Notes under the pieces: model-generated
The model's database searches: none
Seen by the model: only the letters and a program-made list of their open reading frames with translations
Told to the model about the DNA's origin: nothing
Program-made: the position numbers and the translations under genes
In this document: one piece after another, positions 1 through 11,021 of the stretch
Layout of the letters: every line of letters starts with the position of its first letter
How positions within the stretch are numbered: position 1 is the first letter of the stretch
Assembly: GCF_042477335.2 (NCBI RefSeq)
Contig: NC_091247.1
Span: forward strand, 38,181,501-38,245,500
DNA length: 64,000 nt
DNA from: Ovis canadensis
Lineage: Eukaryota; Chordata; Mammalia; Artiodactyla; Bovidae
Reading direction: 5' to 3'

Positions 1-555
1 AGCCGGAGGCCTCTGCAAGCCGGCCGACTTCAACAAAGCAGACGGCGGAGAGGTACCCCAGCAGCCCATCACCGGAAGCACACGAGGTCAGCCTGTTTGC
101 GCTGCTAGGTGTGCTGTGCCGGCGTGTGCCTCTCATCTGCAGAGCGGAACTGGCCAGCCGCTCCCTGAGCAGCCAGAGGACCGGCCTCCGAACAAGTGTA
201 GCAAGGGAAGGCCGTGGGAGGGGCCTTTGCTTCCTTGGGGCCCCAGGCCCCAGAGACAGGGGCTGCAGGGACACCGGGCGCCCGCCTACGGACTGATCTG
301 GGTCGCCCCCACCTCCACTGCCCATTTCTCAAGTGGGCATGTCTCCACGCCAGAGAAAGGGCGTTCCCTGGGGCACTGAAAGCGGTTCGGAGGCGCGAAC
401 CGGGAAGAGCACCACATTCGCAGCGGGCTGGTTCCCCGCGACCCAGCGGGCGCCCGGCCTGCAGCAGCTGGTAGTGACCTCCCGGCGCGGGGCGCACTCC
501 CGGCGCGGGGCGCACTCTCGCCACCTCCGCAGCGCGCCGCCTCTTCCTCGCCTAC
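1..555 (-). other. PCYOX1: PCYOX1 intron 1, 5' part (continues off the left edge)
   Basis: GC-rich, CpG-rich sequence immediately 3' of the PCYOX1 exon 1 donor on the minus strand. Long open frames here on both strands have no recognisable domains and reflect base composition. It forms the downstream half of the PCYOX1 CpG island. No acceptor or second exon is seen before the window edge. Confidence 0.65.
481..516. repeat. 18-bp tandem repeat, two perfect copies
   Basis: The unit CCCGGCGCGGGGCGCACT occurs at 481-498 and again at 499-516 without mismatch. It lies 40 bp inside PCYOX1 intron 1, in the CpG island. It is probably replication slippage in GC-rich DNA. Confidence 0.9.
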
Positions 556-676
556 CGATCTTCTCCGGCGGGGCCCGCGGCTCGGCGCTCCCAGGGTACC
601 ACCAGCTGCACAGCAGCAACAGCCCCAGCCACAGCCGCAGAGTCGAGCATGCGAGCCCAGGAGCTGCGGGTTCCAT
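556..676 (-). CDS. PCYOX1: PCYOX1 exon 1 (prenylcysteine oxidase 1), 5'-most coding exon, partial gene
   Basis: The minus strand reads 40 codons plus one base, from an ATG in good Kozak context (G at -3, G at +4) to a consensus donor (G|GTAGGC) at 555. The peptide starts MEPAAPGLAC, has a leucine-rich hydrophobic core at residues 13-23 typical of a cleaved signal peptide, and ends RAPPEKI. That end matches what I recall of the PCYOX1 N-terminus just before the FAD-binding GxGxxG region, which would be in exon 2 outside the window. PCYOX1 is a lysosomal FAD-dependent thioether oxidase that releases cysteine, a prenyl aldehyde and H2O2 from prenylcysteines. The head-to-head position with TIA1 matches the human gene order as I know it and strengthens the call. 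The open frame continues upstream of the ATG, but the signal peptide and Kozak context fix this start. The assignment rests on recall, not on an alignment. Confidence 0.82.
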
Positions 677-1000
677 GGCTCTCCAAGCGCTGCGGTCGCA
701 CTGGAGCGCCAGGCTGCCACCCGCATTTGAGTCTGCGCTCTCCGTCCGCCCCGCCCCCTGGCTGGCCTCACCCCTCCAAGCCCCGCCCAGGTCCGCTCCC
801 ACCCTACCCCGACTCCTCAGCGCAGGCCCCTGACACCCCAGGGCCACACTTCCCTCCTGGAGTTCCCAACCGGATGGTCTGGGTACTCCAAGCCGGCCCT
901 GCCCCATCCCCCGAAACTCACCCTGCTTCAGGGAGATACCAAAGGCCCCAGAGGAGGCTCACCCCAGCTTTTAATTTCTTCAGCTGTGCCCTCTTCTGTC
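677..1000 (-). promoter_or_regulatory. PCYOX1: PCYOX1 5'UTR and CpG-island promoter
   Basis: The sequence upstream of the PCYOX1 ATG (increasing coordinates) is GC-rich. GC boxes (CCGCCCC-type, Sp1/KLF) appear near 748-759 and 780-789. There is no obvious TATA box at a suitable place, as expected for a housekeeping CpG-island promoter. The transcription start cannot be fixed from sequence alone. GC content falls off after about 1000. Confidence 0.55.
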
Positions 1001-1146
1001 CGTACAATCGCTCTCGCTCAAACAATGGGCACAGCTAATCGCTGCCAAAAACAGAGCAGTGGTGCAAGAAATACCTGACTGAGTGATTACTAGGTTCGGA
1101 ATTGCTGGATATGGGATGGATGCGTAAATGATACTAACAGTGACAA

Positions 1147-1275
1147 TGACGGTCGCTCAGTCATGTCCGACTCTGCGACTGCATGGGCTGTAGCCTGCCA
1201 GGCTCCTCTGTCCATGGGATTCTGCAGGCAAGAATACTGGAGTTCGTTGCCATTCCCTTCTCCAGGCGATCTTAA
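1147..1275 (-). mobile_element. Bov-tA/Bov-A SINE fragment
   Basis: Reverse-complement match to the 3' two thirds of the ruminant tRNA-Glu-derived SINE: the GTCGCTCAGTCATGTCCGAC end, the CCATGGGATTCT core and the CTTCTCCAG segment are all present. It is the first interspersed repeat outside the PCYOX1 promoter. Confidence 0.85.
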
Positions 1276-2150
1276 AAGGAAAAACGGGGGAGCCCAGGGA
1301 TAGGATAAAGTGAAAGAAGTGGAAACATTGTGCCAGACATGAATAAAAATAATGTATTGACCTCATATAATAGAACATTATGCAAGCATTAAAAACACTG
1401 TAGGATTTATATCGTCCTAGTATTAGGTGAGAAAAGCTGCTAACTGAGTGATGGGTATTATATGATTCCATTTCTGTAATTAAAATACCCCTCCCAGCCA
1501 AAAAAAAAAAAAGGAAAAGAAAAGAAAAAAACTTGTACATGACCACGAAGAATAGTATGGATGGAAGGAAAACAAGTTGGATAAAAAGAAAGGTTAAACT
1601 TGGAGAAAGGAAGTAGAAAATCCACTACAAAAAAAGGATTCATTTATTGGACATTTATTGAGTTCCTTCCAAGTGGCAGGCTGTGTTCCAGGTATTTGAG
1701 AGAAACCAGTGAACAAAATAGTGTTTTTAAAAAATATTAATTATAATGACACAGACATTCTAGTGGAAGGAGACCGATGACAACTAGAATAAACATGCAA
1801 ATGATGTCGTGTGGGGAAAGAGAAATGGGGAACGGCTTGCAATTTTAAATTGAGTGGTCAGACAAGGCTTCATTGAGCAGAATGGCATTTGATCAAAAGT
1901 AAATGGCTACCCACTCCAGGACTCTTGCCTGGAGAATTCCATGGACAGAGGAGCCTGATGGGCTACAGTCCATGGGGTCACAAAATGTCAGAAACAACTG
2001 AGTGACTAATACTTGCAGTAAGTGAGAAAGTGAGCTAAGGAAAGAAAGACCTTTCTAAGCAAGGGAAAAGCCTGGCGTGTTTGTGGAACAGCCAGTGGAA
2101 CACAGTACAAACAGAAACGGAGGCGTTAATGGAACAAGATGCAAGTCACA
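1276..2150. other. Intergenic; probable old mammal-wide repeat, no gene
   Basis: No coding signal. From about 1645 the text resembles an old mammal-wide repeat ('TTTATTGAGTTCCTTCC...GGCAGGCTGTG', then a 'TCTAGTGGAAGGAGAC' segment, then 'GTGGTCAGACAAGGCTTC'), but I cannot name the family. An A-rich stretch is at 1500-1530. The repeat is split by the SINE at 1885-2012. Confidence 0.45.
1885..2012 (+). mobile_element. Bov-tA SINE fragment
   Basis: Plus-strand match to the 3' part of Bov-tA (CCACTCCAG...CTTGCCTGGAGAATTCC...GGCTACAGTCCATGGGG...GAGTGACTAA), 5' truncated. Confidence 0.85.
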
Positions 2151-3340
2151 CAAGAACTAAACACTTCCTTGTAAGAATGAGCCTGGCTTCCCTTAAAGTG
2201 CCTATTTGAGAAAAACTCAAGGCTGCCAAAAAAATTTAGTATTGGTTCCAGGTAACAAATGAAGATAGAGAGCTCCTATCTTCTAGTCTTAGTGGAAGGA
2301 CAGGAGACTAAATTTGATAAGGAACAGTTAACGAAAGCAAAGTGATTTCACTTGCCTAATGGCTGCTTCTCAATTTTTGTAATCTTTCACTTCCCTAACT
2401 CTACCAGGCCCATGCTAATTCCCCAACTTCCATCCCCTCATTCTCCTTTTAAAACATGAGATCATCTATGTACAAATCAAAGTTGATTTCTACAATTCAC
2501 ACTGGACTTTTCCCTATTGCAATAGTATACTATTGATTAAAATTTAAATACTGATAAGTGTCTGAGTTTGTATTCATACTGCACTTCTCCCCAGTGAAAT
2601 AGTATATTACTGATGGCAATAAAAATGTAACTAGTATATGGCTTTGTTCGTCTTTGACTCAAATTGATAACACTACCACATCTCCAGGTATTTTTCTTCA
2701 CTGAAATTAACTCGAAGAAATTCATTTTCATATGTCCTTACTTCCACACATCTCATTTCTTTCTTATTCTAAATAGTATAAACGATATTTATTGCCTTAG
2801 GTAAGATAAGGAAATTCAGAGGCAATATGAGAAAAGATAAACGTTTGATTACATAAAACATAAAGATTTTCAGATGGCAAGAAATAGAATTTTAAAAGTT
2901 AAAAAAAATACATGAGAATTAATATTTGCCTCTAAAATGACAGACAAGATGGTAGTTTATATCACATACAAAGGGTTCCATACTCAATATAAATACAGAC
3001 TAAGTACATAGTTAAGTAAATCAAAAAAGAGAAAGCAAGTGTCATTGGTCAAAAAAGACATGTTCAACTCCAGTAGTAGTTTAGAAGAATGCAACTGCAA
3101 ATAAGGAGAAACCAACTTTCATCAATCATATTAGGAAAAGTTAATAAAAATAACACCTAAATGCAGAAAAAACAAGGCAGAATAGATATAGATCCCAGGT
3201 ACTATGTTTGTTGGAGTGTGAGTGACAAAACCTTTTAAAAACAATCATTTATTATGATACATATAAAGATAACATTTAATTCATAAATCCCATGTTTGGA
3301 AATCTATTCAAAAGAAATTAAAGAATCAGTCATAAGGATA
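2150..3340 (+). repeat. Composite repeat block, copy A (L1-like 3' region)
   Basis: AT-rich block with diverged relatives at 7613-9065 (copy B) and 17041-20104 (copy C). Shared landmarks in order: 'CTCCTATCTTCTAG', a 'GATAAG..C/A.GTTAA' segment, 'TTCACTT', 'CTGACTCTAC', 'GGCAATATGAGAA', 'GTAGTTTATATCA', 'AGAGAAAGCAAGT' and 'AATCTATTC'. The last third resembles the 3' end of an old L1. No coding potential. Confidence 0.65.
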
Positions 3341-3344
3341 TATC

Positions 3345-3485
3345 TTTTCACTTTCATGCATTGGAGAAGGAAATGGCAACCCATTCCAATATTCTTGCCT
3401 GGAGAATCCCAGGGACGGAGGAGCTTAGTGGGCTGCCGTCTATGGGGTTGCACAGAGTCGGACACGACTGAAGCGACTTAAATTA
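3345..3485 (+). mobile_element. Bov-A SINE fragment
   Basis: Plus-strand Bov-A monomer (TGGAGAAGGAAATGGCAACC...GAGAATCCCAGGGACGG...GTCGGACACGACTGAAGCGAC) inserted at the 3' end of composite block A. Confidence 0.85.
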
Positions 3486-3611
3486 GCATGCTCACTGCAA
3501 CATTGCTTGAGGGCCAGGATCGGGTGGTAGGGAGGAGGAACAGGCATAAATACTATCAGACATAAGGGAGAGATTCACTGCAACACAAAAATTAGGGGGA
3601 ATTTTTAATAA

Positions 3612-3905
3612 TAATTTTATTTATTTGTTCTATTTATTTTTGGCTACGTTGAGTCTTCATTGCTGCACGGACTTTTCTCTAGTTGCTGCGAGTGAGGGCT
3701 ACTTTCTAGTGGCGGTGTGTGAGCTTCCCACTGTAGTCACTTCTCTTGCTGTAGAGTGACTCGGGCTATAGAGCATGGGCTCAGCAGTTGTGGCACACAG
3801 GCTCAGTTGCTCTGTGGCATGTGGGATGTTCACAGACCAGGGATGGAACCAGTGTCTCTGCACTGGCAGCTGGATTCTTTACCACTGAGCTACCAGGGAA
3901 TGTCC
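3612..3905 (-). mobile_element. CHR-type SINE, near full length
   Basis: Reverse orientation: starts with the ATTTATTTATTTTTGGCTACG tail side, contains repeated GTTGC/TTGTGGC units, and ends with GACCAGGGATGGAACC and ACCACTGAGCTACCAGGGAA, the inverted tRNA-like head. It sits at the junction between composite block A and the L1 ORF2 segment. Confidence 0.82.
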
Positions 3906-4727
3906 AAAAACTGGGGGACATTTAACACCACACTCACATCAATGGACAGATCTCCAGACAGAAAATCAGTATGGAAACACTGGTCTTAAACAACATGGTA
4001 AACCAGTTGGATTTTATAATTATATTTAAAAAATTGTATTCAGAACAGCAGAATACACATTCAAGTGCGCTTGCAACATTCTCCAGGATAGATCACATAA
4101 TAGGCCATAAAATAAAAGTTTACAACTTTGAATCATATCAAACATCTTTACCAATTACAACACTATGAGACTAGAAATCAACTACAAGGAGGAAACGTGC
4201 AGAAAATACAATACAAACACATGGAAGCAAAATAATACGCTACTGAACAAACAATGGATCACTACAGAAATCAAAGAGGAAATAAAAAAATACCTGAAGA
4301 CACATGATAAAACAAAAATGCAATGACTCAAAAGCTATGGGATGTAAAAAAGTAGTTGTAAGAGATAATTATATAGCAACAGAAGCCTACCTCAAGAAAC
4401 AAGAAAAATCTCTAATAAACAACCTATACTTACATCTAAGGAAACTAATAAAAGAACAAATAAATCTAAGGTTAGTAGAAGGAAAGAATTAAAAAAACTC
4501 AGAGAAGAACTAACTAAGTAGAAACTAAAAAAAAGAAAATACTAGTGAAACAAACATCTGGTTCATTGAAAAGAGAAAACAAAATTGACAAACCTTTAGC
4601 CAGACTTATCAAGAAAAAAAAGAGAGAGGGACCAAATAAATAAAGTCAGAAATGAAAAAGGTGAAGAAATGAAAAGGGTGAGGATACAACTAATGCCATA
4701 CAAATACAAAGGATCATGAGAATGGCT

Positions 4728-4946
4728 GAGTGCTAAACCACTTCAGTCATGTCCAACTCTTTGTGACACTATGGACTGTAGCCCACCAGGCTCCTCTGCC
4801 CATATGATTCTCCAGGCAAGAATACTGGAGTGGGTTGCCACGCCCTCCTCTAGGGGATAGTCTCCACCCAGGGATTGAACCCACATCTCTTATGTCTCCT
4901 GCCTTGGCAGGCGGGTTCTTTACCACTAGTGCCACCTGGGAAGCCT
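4728..4946 (-). mobile_element. Bov-tA SINE in L1 copy A
   Basis: Reverse-complement Bov-tA, nearly full length: CTTCAGTCATGTCC start, CCCAGGGATTGAACCC (inverted B-box region), TTGGCAGGCGGGTTCTTTACC and CACCTGGGAAGCC end. Confidence 0.88.
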
Positions 4947-6877
4947 TCAAAAGAGAGTACTAGGAACAGTTCTATGCCAGTTAAGCGGCAACCTAGAAGA
5001 AACTGACAAATTCCTAGGAATGTGTAATATCCCAAGACTGAATCAGGAGGAAATAGAAAATATGAAAAACAGAAAATATACACAAACCAATTATCAGTAA
5101 TGAACCTGAAACAGTAATAGAAAAACTCCCAACAAATAAAAGTCCAGGGCCAGGTAACTTCACAAGTGAATTCTACCAAACATTTAGAGAACAATTAACA
5201 CCTCACTTTTAAAAATTTTTTAACTTTTAAAAAACTATCCTAAAAAATTGCAGAGGAAGGAGTGCTTCCAAATACATGTCAAGACCAGTATCACTCTGAA
5301 AACAAAACACACAAAGATACCACACCAAAGAGTATAGGCCAATATCACTTATGAACACAGAGGCAAAAATGCTCAAGAAAATATGACCAAACTGAATTCA
5401 ACAATTACATTAAAAATATCATACAGCGTGATCAAGAATTTATCCCAGGGATGCAAGGATGGCTCAGTATTCAAAAATTAATCTATATGACACACCATGT
5501 TAACAAATTGAAGAATAAAAATCATATGATCATCTTGAAAGATACAGGAAAATTTTTTACAATATCCAACATGCATTTAGAATTAAAAATCCCAACAAAC
5601 TGTGTACAGAGAAAATAAAATTCAACACAATAAGGGCCATATATGACAAGCCCACAGTTAATATCACACTCAACAATGAACAGCTGAAAGCATGAACAGC
5701 TGCGATCAGGAACAAGGAAATTGCTCTTGCCACTTTTATCCAACATATTAGTGGAAGTTACCCCAATCAGACAAGTAAAAGAGATAAAAAGAATCCAAAC
5801 TGGATAGGAAGATGTAAAATTATCACTATTAGATAACACAACACCATATACATAGAAAATCCTACAGGAACTACTAAAGAGTATGAATTTAATACAGAGA
5901 CATATGTTGAACTTCTATTACTAACAACAAATTATTAAAAGAAATTAAGGGGAAATCCCACTTACAAGCACATTAAAAAGAATAAAATACCTAAAAATAA
6001 GTATAAATAAGGAGGTAAGAGACCTGCACTCAGAAAATTATATGAAACTGATGAAAAAAATTACAGACAACATGAACAGATGAAAAGATATACCATGCTA
6101 ATGAACGGAACAATTTCATATTGTTAAAACGACTGTTACTACCCAAGACAATCTATAGAATCAATACATTGCCTATCAAACTACCAATAGCATTTTTCAC
6201 AGAACTGGGACATAATTTTTTAAATTTATATGGAAACACAAAACATCCTGAATAGCAAAAAAAATATCTTAAGAAAGAACAGAATTTTAGGTGTCATGCA
6301 CCTTGACTTCAGATTACACTACAAGGCCACATTAATGAAAACAGTATAGTAATGACATACACACACAAAAAAATACATAGCTCAATGGAACAGAATGGAG
6401 AGTCCAGAAATGAACCCACCCACATGGACTATTAAATGATGACAAAGGAGGCTAGAATACACAATGGGGGAGAGACAACGTCTTCAATAAATGACGACAA
6501 GAAAACTGAACAGTGACATGCAAAAAATCAAACTGGTCTACTCTCTCACTCCATACACAAAAATAAGTACAAAATGAATTAAAGACATAAATGTTAAGAC
6601 CTGAACCATAAAACTTCCAGAAGAAATCATAGGTAGTAAGTCTTTAATATCTGTCTTCACAATATTTTTTATATGTCTTCTCAAGCAAGGGAAACAAAAG
6701 CAAAAATAAACAAATGGGACTACCTTGAAGTTAGAACTTTTGTACAGTGAAGCAAACTGTCAACAAAACAAAAATGCTACCTACTGAATCAGAGAAAATA
6801 GTTGCAAATGCTATATCCAACAAGGGGTTAATATCCAAAATATATAAAGAACATATATAACTCAACATTGAAAAAAT

Positions 6878-6936
6878 AATGTCTGTTCAGAGCCTCTGCC
6901 CTACTGGAAAATGGGCAGAGGCTCTGAACAGACATT
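6878..6936. repeat. Perfect 24-bp inverted repeat with 11-nt spacer
   Basis: The arm at 6878-6901 is the exact reverse complement of 6913-6936; the spacer is TACTGGAAAAT. The right arm is ordinary L1 sequence (its relative near 15556-15590 lacks a left arm), so the left arm looks like a local inverted copy made by template switching. Confidence 0.95.
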
Positions 6937-7136
6937 TTTCCAAGGAAGGCATACAGATGGCCAACGGGCACATGAAAAGGGGTCAACTCTGCTAATCATT
7001 AAAGAAACAAATCAAAACCACCATGCAATCACCTTACACCTGTCAGAACGGCTATTTTTAAAAAGACAACAAATAAGTGTTGGCAATAACAGGCATGGAA
7101 AAAAGGAAAAAACAGAAATCGTCTGGAACTATTGGT

Positions 7137-7352
7137 ATGTGCTAAGTTGCTTCAATTGTGTCCGACTCTGCAACCCTATGGACTGTAGCCCACCAGGTTC
7201 CTCTGTCCATGGGATTCTCCAGGCAAGAATACTGGAGTGGGTTGCCATTTCCTGCTTCAGGAAATCTTCTCAACCCAGGGATGGAACCCACTTCTCTTAC
7301 CCCTCCTGAATTGGCAGGAAGGTTCTTCAGCACAAGCGCCACCTGAGAAGCC
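7137..7352 (-). mobile_element. Bov-tA SINE in L1 copy A
   Basis: Reverse-complement Bov-tA: TTGCTTCAATTGTGTCC, TCCATGGGATTCTCCAGG, CCCAGGGATGGAACCC, CGCCACCTGAGAAGCC. Splits L1 copy A near its 3' end. Confidence 0.88.
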
Positions 7353-7612
7353 TGGTACTGTTGGTAGGAATGTCAATTGGTATAGTCACTGTGGAAAACT
7401 GTATGGAGAGTCCTCAAAAAATTAAAATAGAATTGCCAAAGAATCCAGCAATTTCATTATTGGTTATTTATCGCCCCAAAATGAAGACATTAATTAGAAA
7501 ATATGTATGCACTGCTAAGTTCATTGCATCGTTATTTATAACAGCCAAGATATGCAAGCAAGCAAAGATTAAAAAGATATGGTATATATACATTCACACA
7601 ATAGAATATTAT

Positions 7613-9065
7613 TCAGGTCAGAGTTTAAGTCTGATAAGTACCAGTTAAAGAAAACAGAAGAGTTTCACTTAGACTAATCCCTGCTTCCCAATTTTTGTAA
7701 TCTTACATTTCCCTGACTCTACTAGGCCCCTGTTCATCTCCCTCCCTATTTCCTCATTCTCCTTTTAAATCAAAATATCACCCCTAAAAAAAAAATATCA
7801 CCCCTGTACAAGTCAAACCTCATTTGTACAATTCACATTGGACTTTTCCCTAGAGCAACAGCATATTGCTGACTAAAATTTAAACATTAACTTGAGTCTG
7901 GCATTGTTTATCAATGACAGCCCTCAAGTCAATAATTCCAACACTGCTCCATAGGCTTTTTGGTTTTGGTTTGATTTTTGTTTTGTTTTTGTCTTTGAAA
8001 CTACCTTGAAAGAATTTCATTTTACAACTTCTAATTTCCACACATCTGATTTTCTTCTTATTCTAAATAGTCCAAATGACATTTATTCTGTCTTAGGAAT
8101 AAAAGGAAATTCTGAGGCAATATGAGAACATATTTGATTACATAAAACATAAACATTTTCAGATGGCAAGAGATAAAATTTTAAAAGTTAAAAAATGCAC
8201 GAGAATGAATATTTGCCATCAAAATGGCAGGTGAGGGAATCCCCTGGTGGTCCAGTGGTTAAGAATCTGCCTTGCAATGCAGGTGGTGCAGGTTTGATCC
8301 CTGGTTGGGTAACTAAGATCCCACATGCCATGAGCTTCTAAAGGCCCATGCGCCACAACTACTGAGCCTACACACTCCAGAGCCCATGTGCCACAACTAG
8401 AGAGTCGACATGCCACAGCTACTGAAGCGTGTGCTCTCTGGAGCCCGTGCTCCACAACTAGAGAATCCGTGTGCCCAATGCGAGACCTCACATGATGCAA
8501 TGAGTGTCGTGCATACCACACCGAAGAACCGACACGGGCAAATGAATGAATATTTTTAAGTGACAGATGAGATTGCAGTTTATATCACAAACATACAAAG
8601 AGCTCTCCAAATGGATAAGAAGGGTTAAACAACTCAATATAAATACAGACTAAATACATGAGTAGGGAAATCACAGAAGAAAGAGCAAGTACCACTGAGC
8701 GGAAAAAAAAACAAACCCACACATGAATGGATGATAACTCCAATAGCACTTTAGACAAAAGCAAATTCAAACAAGAGATACTAGTTTCATCATTTATATT
8801 GGCAAAAATTAATGATAAGAACATCTTAATACAAGAAAAACTGAGGTGGACTGGGTGGGGTTTTCAGATACTAACTATTGGTGTTATGGATGACTATAAC
8901 TTTTTAAAGACAATTATTTAGTAAGATATATATATAGAGAGATACCATTTAATTCAGAAATCTCATGTTCAGTAATTTATTCAACAGAATTTAAAGAATA
9001 AGTCTTAAGGATATATGTTCAAGGATTCTTAATGCAACACTGATTTGGAAGATATATAATTCAAA
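7613..9065 (+). repeat. Composite repeat block, copy B
   Basis: Diverged relative of 2150-3340, starting directly after the truncated L1 copy A. The landmarks (TTCACTTAGACTAATCC, CTGACTCTACTAGGCCCC, GGCAATATGAGAACA, TTTATTCAACAG) are in the same order. It carries a CHR SINE at 8226-8535 and runs into L1 copy B at the same relative place as copy A does. Confidence 0.65.
8226..8535 (+). mobile_element. CHR-type SINE, full length
   Basis: Plus strand: CCCCTGGTGGTCCAGTGG head, GATCCCTGG B-box, then CCACAACTA.TGAGCC tandem units, ending CGGGCAAATGAATGAATA. The internal 'GCCACAACTA' repeats are typical of the longer CHR subfamily. Confidence 0.88.
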
Positions 9066-10449
9066 CAGATATAAAGGGGGAAATTGACCAAAACACAGAA
9101 ATATTGGAGACTTTAACACCACATTCACATCAATGGACAGATCTTCCAGACAAAAAACTGATAAGGAAACACTGGTGTTAAATGACACAGCAGATCAGTC
9201 GGACTTAATAAATAAAAAAAAGAAAATTGCATCCAACAACAGAACATGCATTCTTTTCAAGTGCAAGACAGGTAAATGGTAGGTCACAAAATAAGTCTCA
9301 GTAAAATGTAAAAGATTGAAATCATGTCAAATGCCTTTTACAACCACAACACCATGAGACTAGAAATCAACAACAATGGAGAAATATGCCAAAAAAACCC
9401 CACAATACACACATGTGGAGGCTAAACAATATGCTACTCAAAGACTAAAGAAATCAAAGAGGAAATAAAAAAAACCCTGAAGACAAATGAAAAAACAAAA
9501 ACACAATGACCCAAAAGCTATGGGATGCAGCAAAAGCAATTTAAGAGGTAAGTTTACAGCAATAGAAATCCACCTCAAGAAACAAGAAAAACCTCTAATA
9601 AACAACCTAACCTTACACCTAAGGGGACTTCTGAAACAACAAACAAATTCAAAGTCAGTAGAAGGAAAGAATCATAAATTTACAGAGCAGAATTAATTAA
9701 AAAGAAACTAAGAAACAATAAAAAATACTAGTAAAACTAAGAGCTGGTTCATTGAAAAGATAAAACAAAACTGACAAACTTTTAGTCAGATTCATCAACA
9801 GAAAGAAGAGAAAGGGATCAAATAAATAAAGTCAGAAATGCAAAAGGAGAGGATATAACCAATACCACGGAAATGTAGATGATCATCTGAAAGCAGTATT
9901 AACAACTATAGGCCAATTAAACAGACAACCTAGAAGAAACTGACAAATTCCTAGGAATGTGCAATACTCTAGGACTAAATTAGGAAGAAATAGAAAATAT
10001 GAGCAAACAAATTACCAGCAATGAAATTGAATCAGTAATAGAAAAACTCCCAACAAACAAAAGCCCAGGACTACACAGTTTCACAGGTGAATTCTACCAA
10101 ACAGAGAACAGTTAACACAGCCTTCTCAAACTACTCCAAAAAATTGTGGAGGAAAGAATGAATCCACTTTTATTCTGCAAGGCCAAGAGATAAGAAGCCA
10201 GAGAAAGCTATCATAAAAAAAGAAAATTACATACAAAACAAAAAGAAAGAAAATTATAAGCAAAAAAAGAAATTAAAATTATAAGAAAATTATAATTATA
10301 AAATTAAAATTATATCACTGATGAACATAAAAATGTTCAATGAAATATTAGCAAACCAAATTTCAACAATATATTAAAAGGACCATACATCTTGATCAAG
10401 TGGGCTTTATCTCAGGGATAGAAGCAAGGTTTAATATCTGATAATCAAT
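9066..10449 (+). mobile_element. Ruminant L1 (ORF2 portion), copy B, 5' segment
   Basis: Plus-strand L1 ORF2-like sequence parallel to copy A (GGAGACTTTAACACC, ATCAATGGACAGATC, TATGGGATGCAGCAAAAGC). Frames are broken. It stops at a BovB insertion; the copy resumes at 14115. The AATCAAT at 10443-10449 is the left target-site duplicate of that BovB. Confidence 0.8.
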
Positions 10450-10584
10450 TATCTATAAGCATCTGAATGCAGAGTTCCAGAGAATAGCAAGAAGAGAAAA
10501 GAAAGCCTTGTTCAGCGATCAATGCAAAGAAATAGAGGAAAAGAACAGAATGGGAAAGACTAGAGATCTCTTCAAGAAAATTAG

Positions 10585-10856
10585 ACGGAGAAGGCAATGG
10601 CCCCCACTCCAGTATTCTTGCTTGGAAAATCCCATGGATGGAGAGAGATTGGTGGGCTGCAGTCCATGGGATCGCGAAGTTGGACACAACTTAGCAACTT
10701 CACTTTCACTTTTCACTCTCATGCCTTGGAGAAGGAAATGGCAACCCACTCCGGTGTTCTTGCCTGGAGAATCCCAGGGACAGAAGAGCCTGGTAGGCTG
10801 CCATCTCTGGGGTCGCACAGAGTCAGACACGACTGAAGTGACTTAGCAGCAGCAGC
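10585..10856 (+). mobile_element. Bov-A2-type dimeric SINE
   Basis: Two tandem Bov-A monomers, each with GGAGAAGG(A/C)AATGGC, CTTG(G)AAATCCC or CCTGGAGAATCCC, and GGACACAACTTAGCAACTTCAC or CAGACACGACTGAAGTGAC, ending in AGCAGCAGCAGC. It forms the 5' end of the retrotransposed block. Confidence 0.82.
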
Positions 10857-11021
10857 AGCTTGGTTCTCAAGATGTAGCACGCAGCAGATTCACCCAGAGG
10901 GCTCACAAAAACCCACCCCCAGAGTTTTAGATCCAGTAGGTCTAGGGTGGGGCCTGAGGACTTGTGTGCGTCCAATAAGTTCTCAGGTTTTCTGGAGACC
11001 AGACTTTGAGAACCACTGGCT
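10857..11021 (-). mobile_element. MER5A-like hAT-Charlie DNA transposon relic
   Basis: Starts TTGGTTCTCAAGATG and ends TTTGAGAACCACTGG (terminal inverted repeats), with CCCCCAGAGTTTTAGATCCAG and GGGGCCTGAGG inside. Non-autonomous and old. Confidence 0.7.

Larger units (their letters stand above)
3906..7612 (+). mobile_element. Ruminant L1 (ORF2 portion), copy A, degenerate
   Basis: Plus-strand L1 ORF2-type sequence from the endonuclease region ('ACACCACACTCACATCAATGG', 'TCAAAGAGGAAAT', 'GGAAAGAAT') through the reverse transcriptase region to near the ORF2 end ('CACAATAGAATATTATTCAGG'). Frames are broken throughout, so it encodes nothing functional. It is interrupted by SINEs at about 4728-4946 and 7137-7352 and stops abruptly at 7612, where composite copy B begins. 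Confidence 0.8.

Noticed and set aside
333-833. 166-codon plus-strand frame in the PCYOX1 CpG island
   Set aside because: Opposite strand to the real exon; composition-driven, no domain.
8226-8535. tRNA-like B box in CHR and Bov-tA SINEs as real tRNA genes
   Set aside because: These match SINE consensus heads, lack a proper cloverleaf and are present dozens of times; only 36879-36949 folds perfectly.
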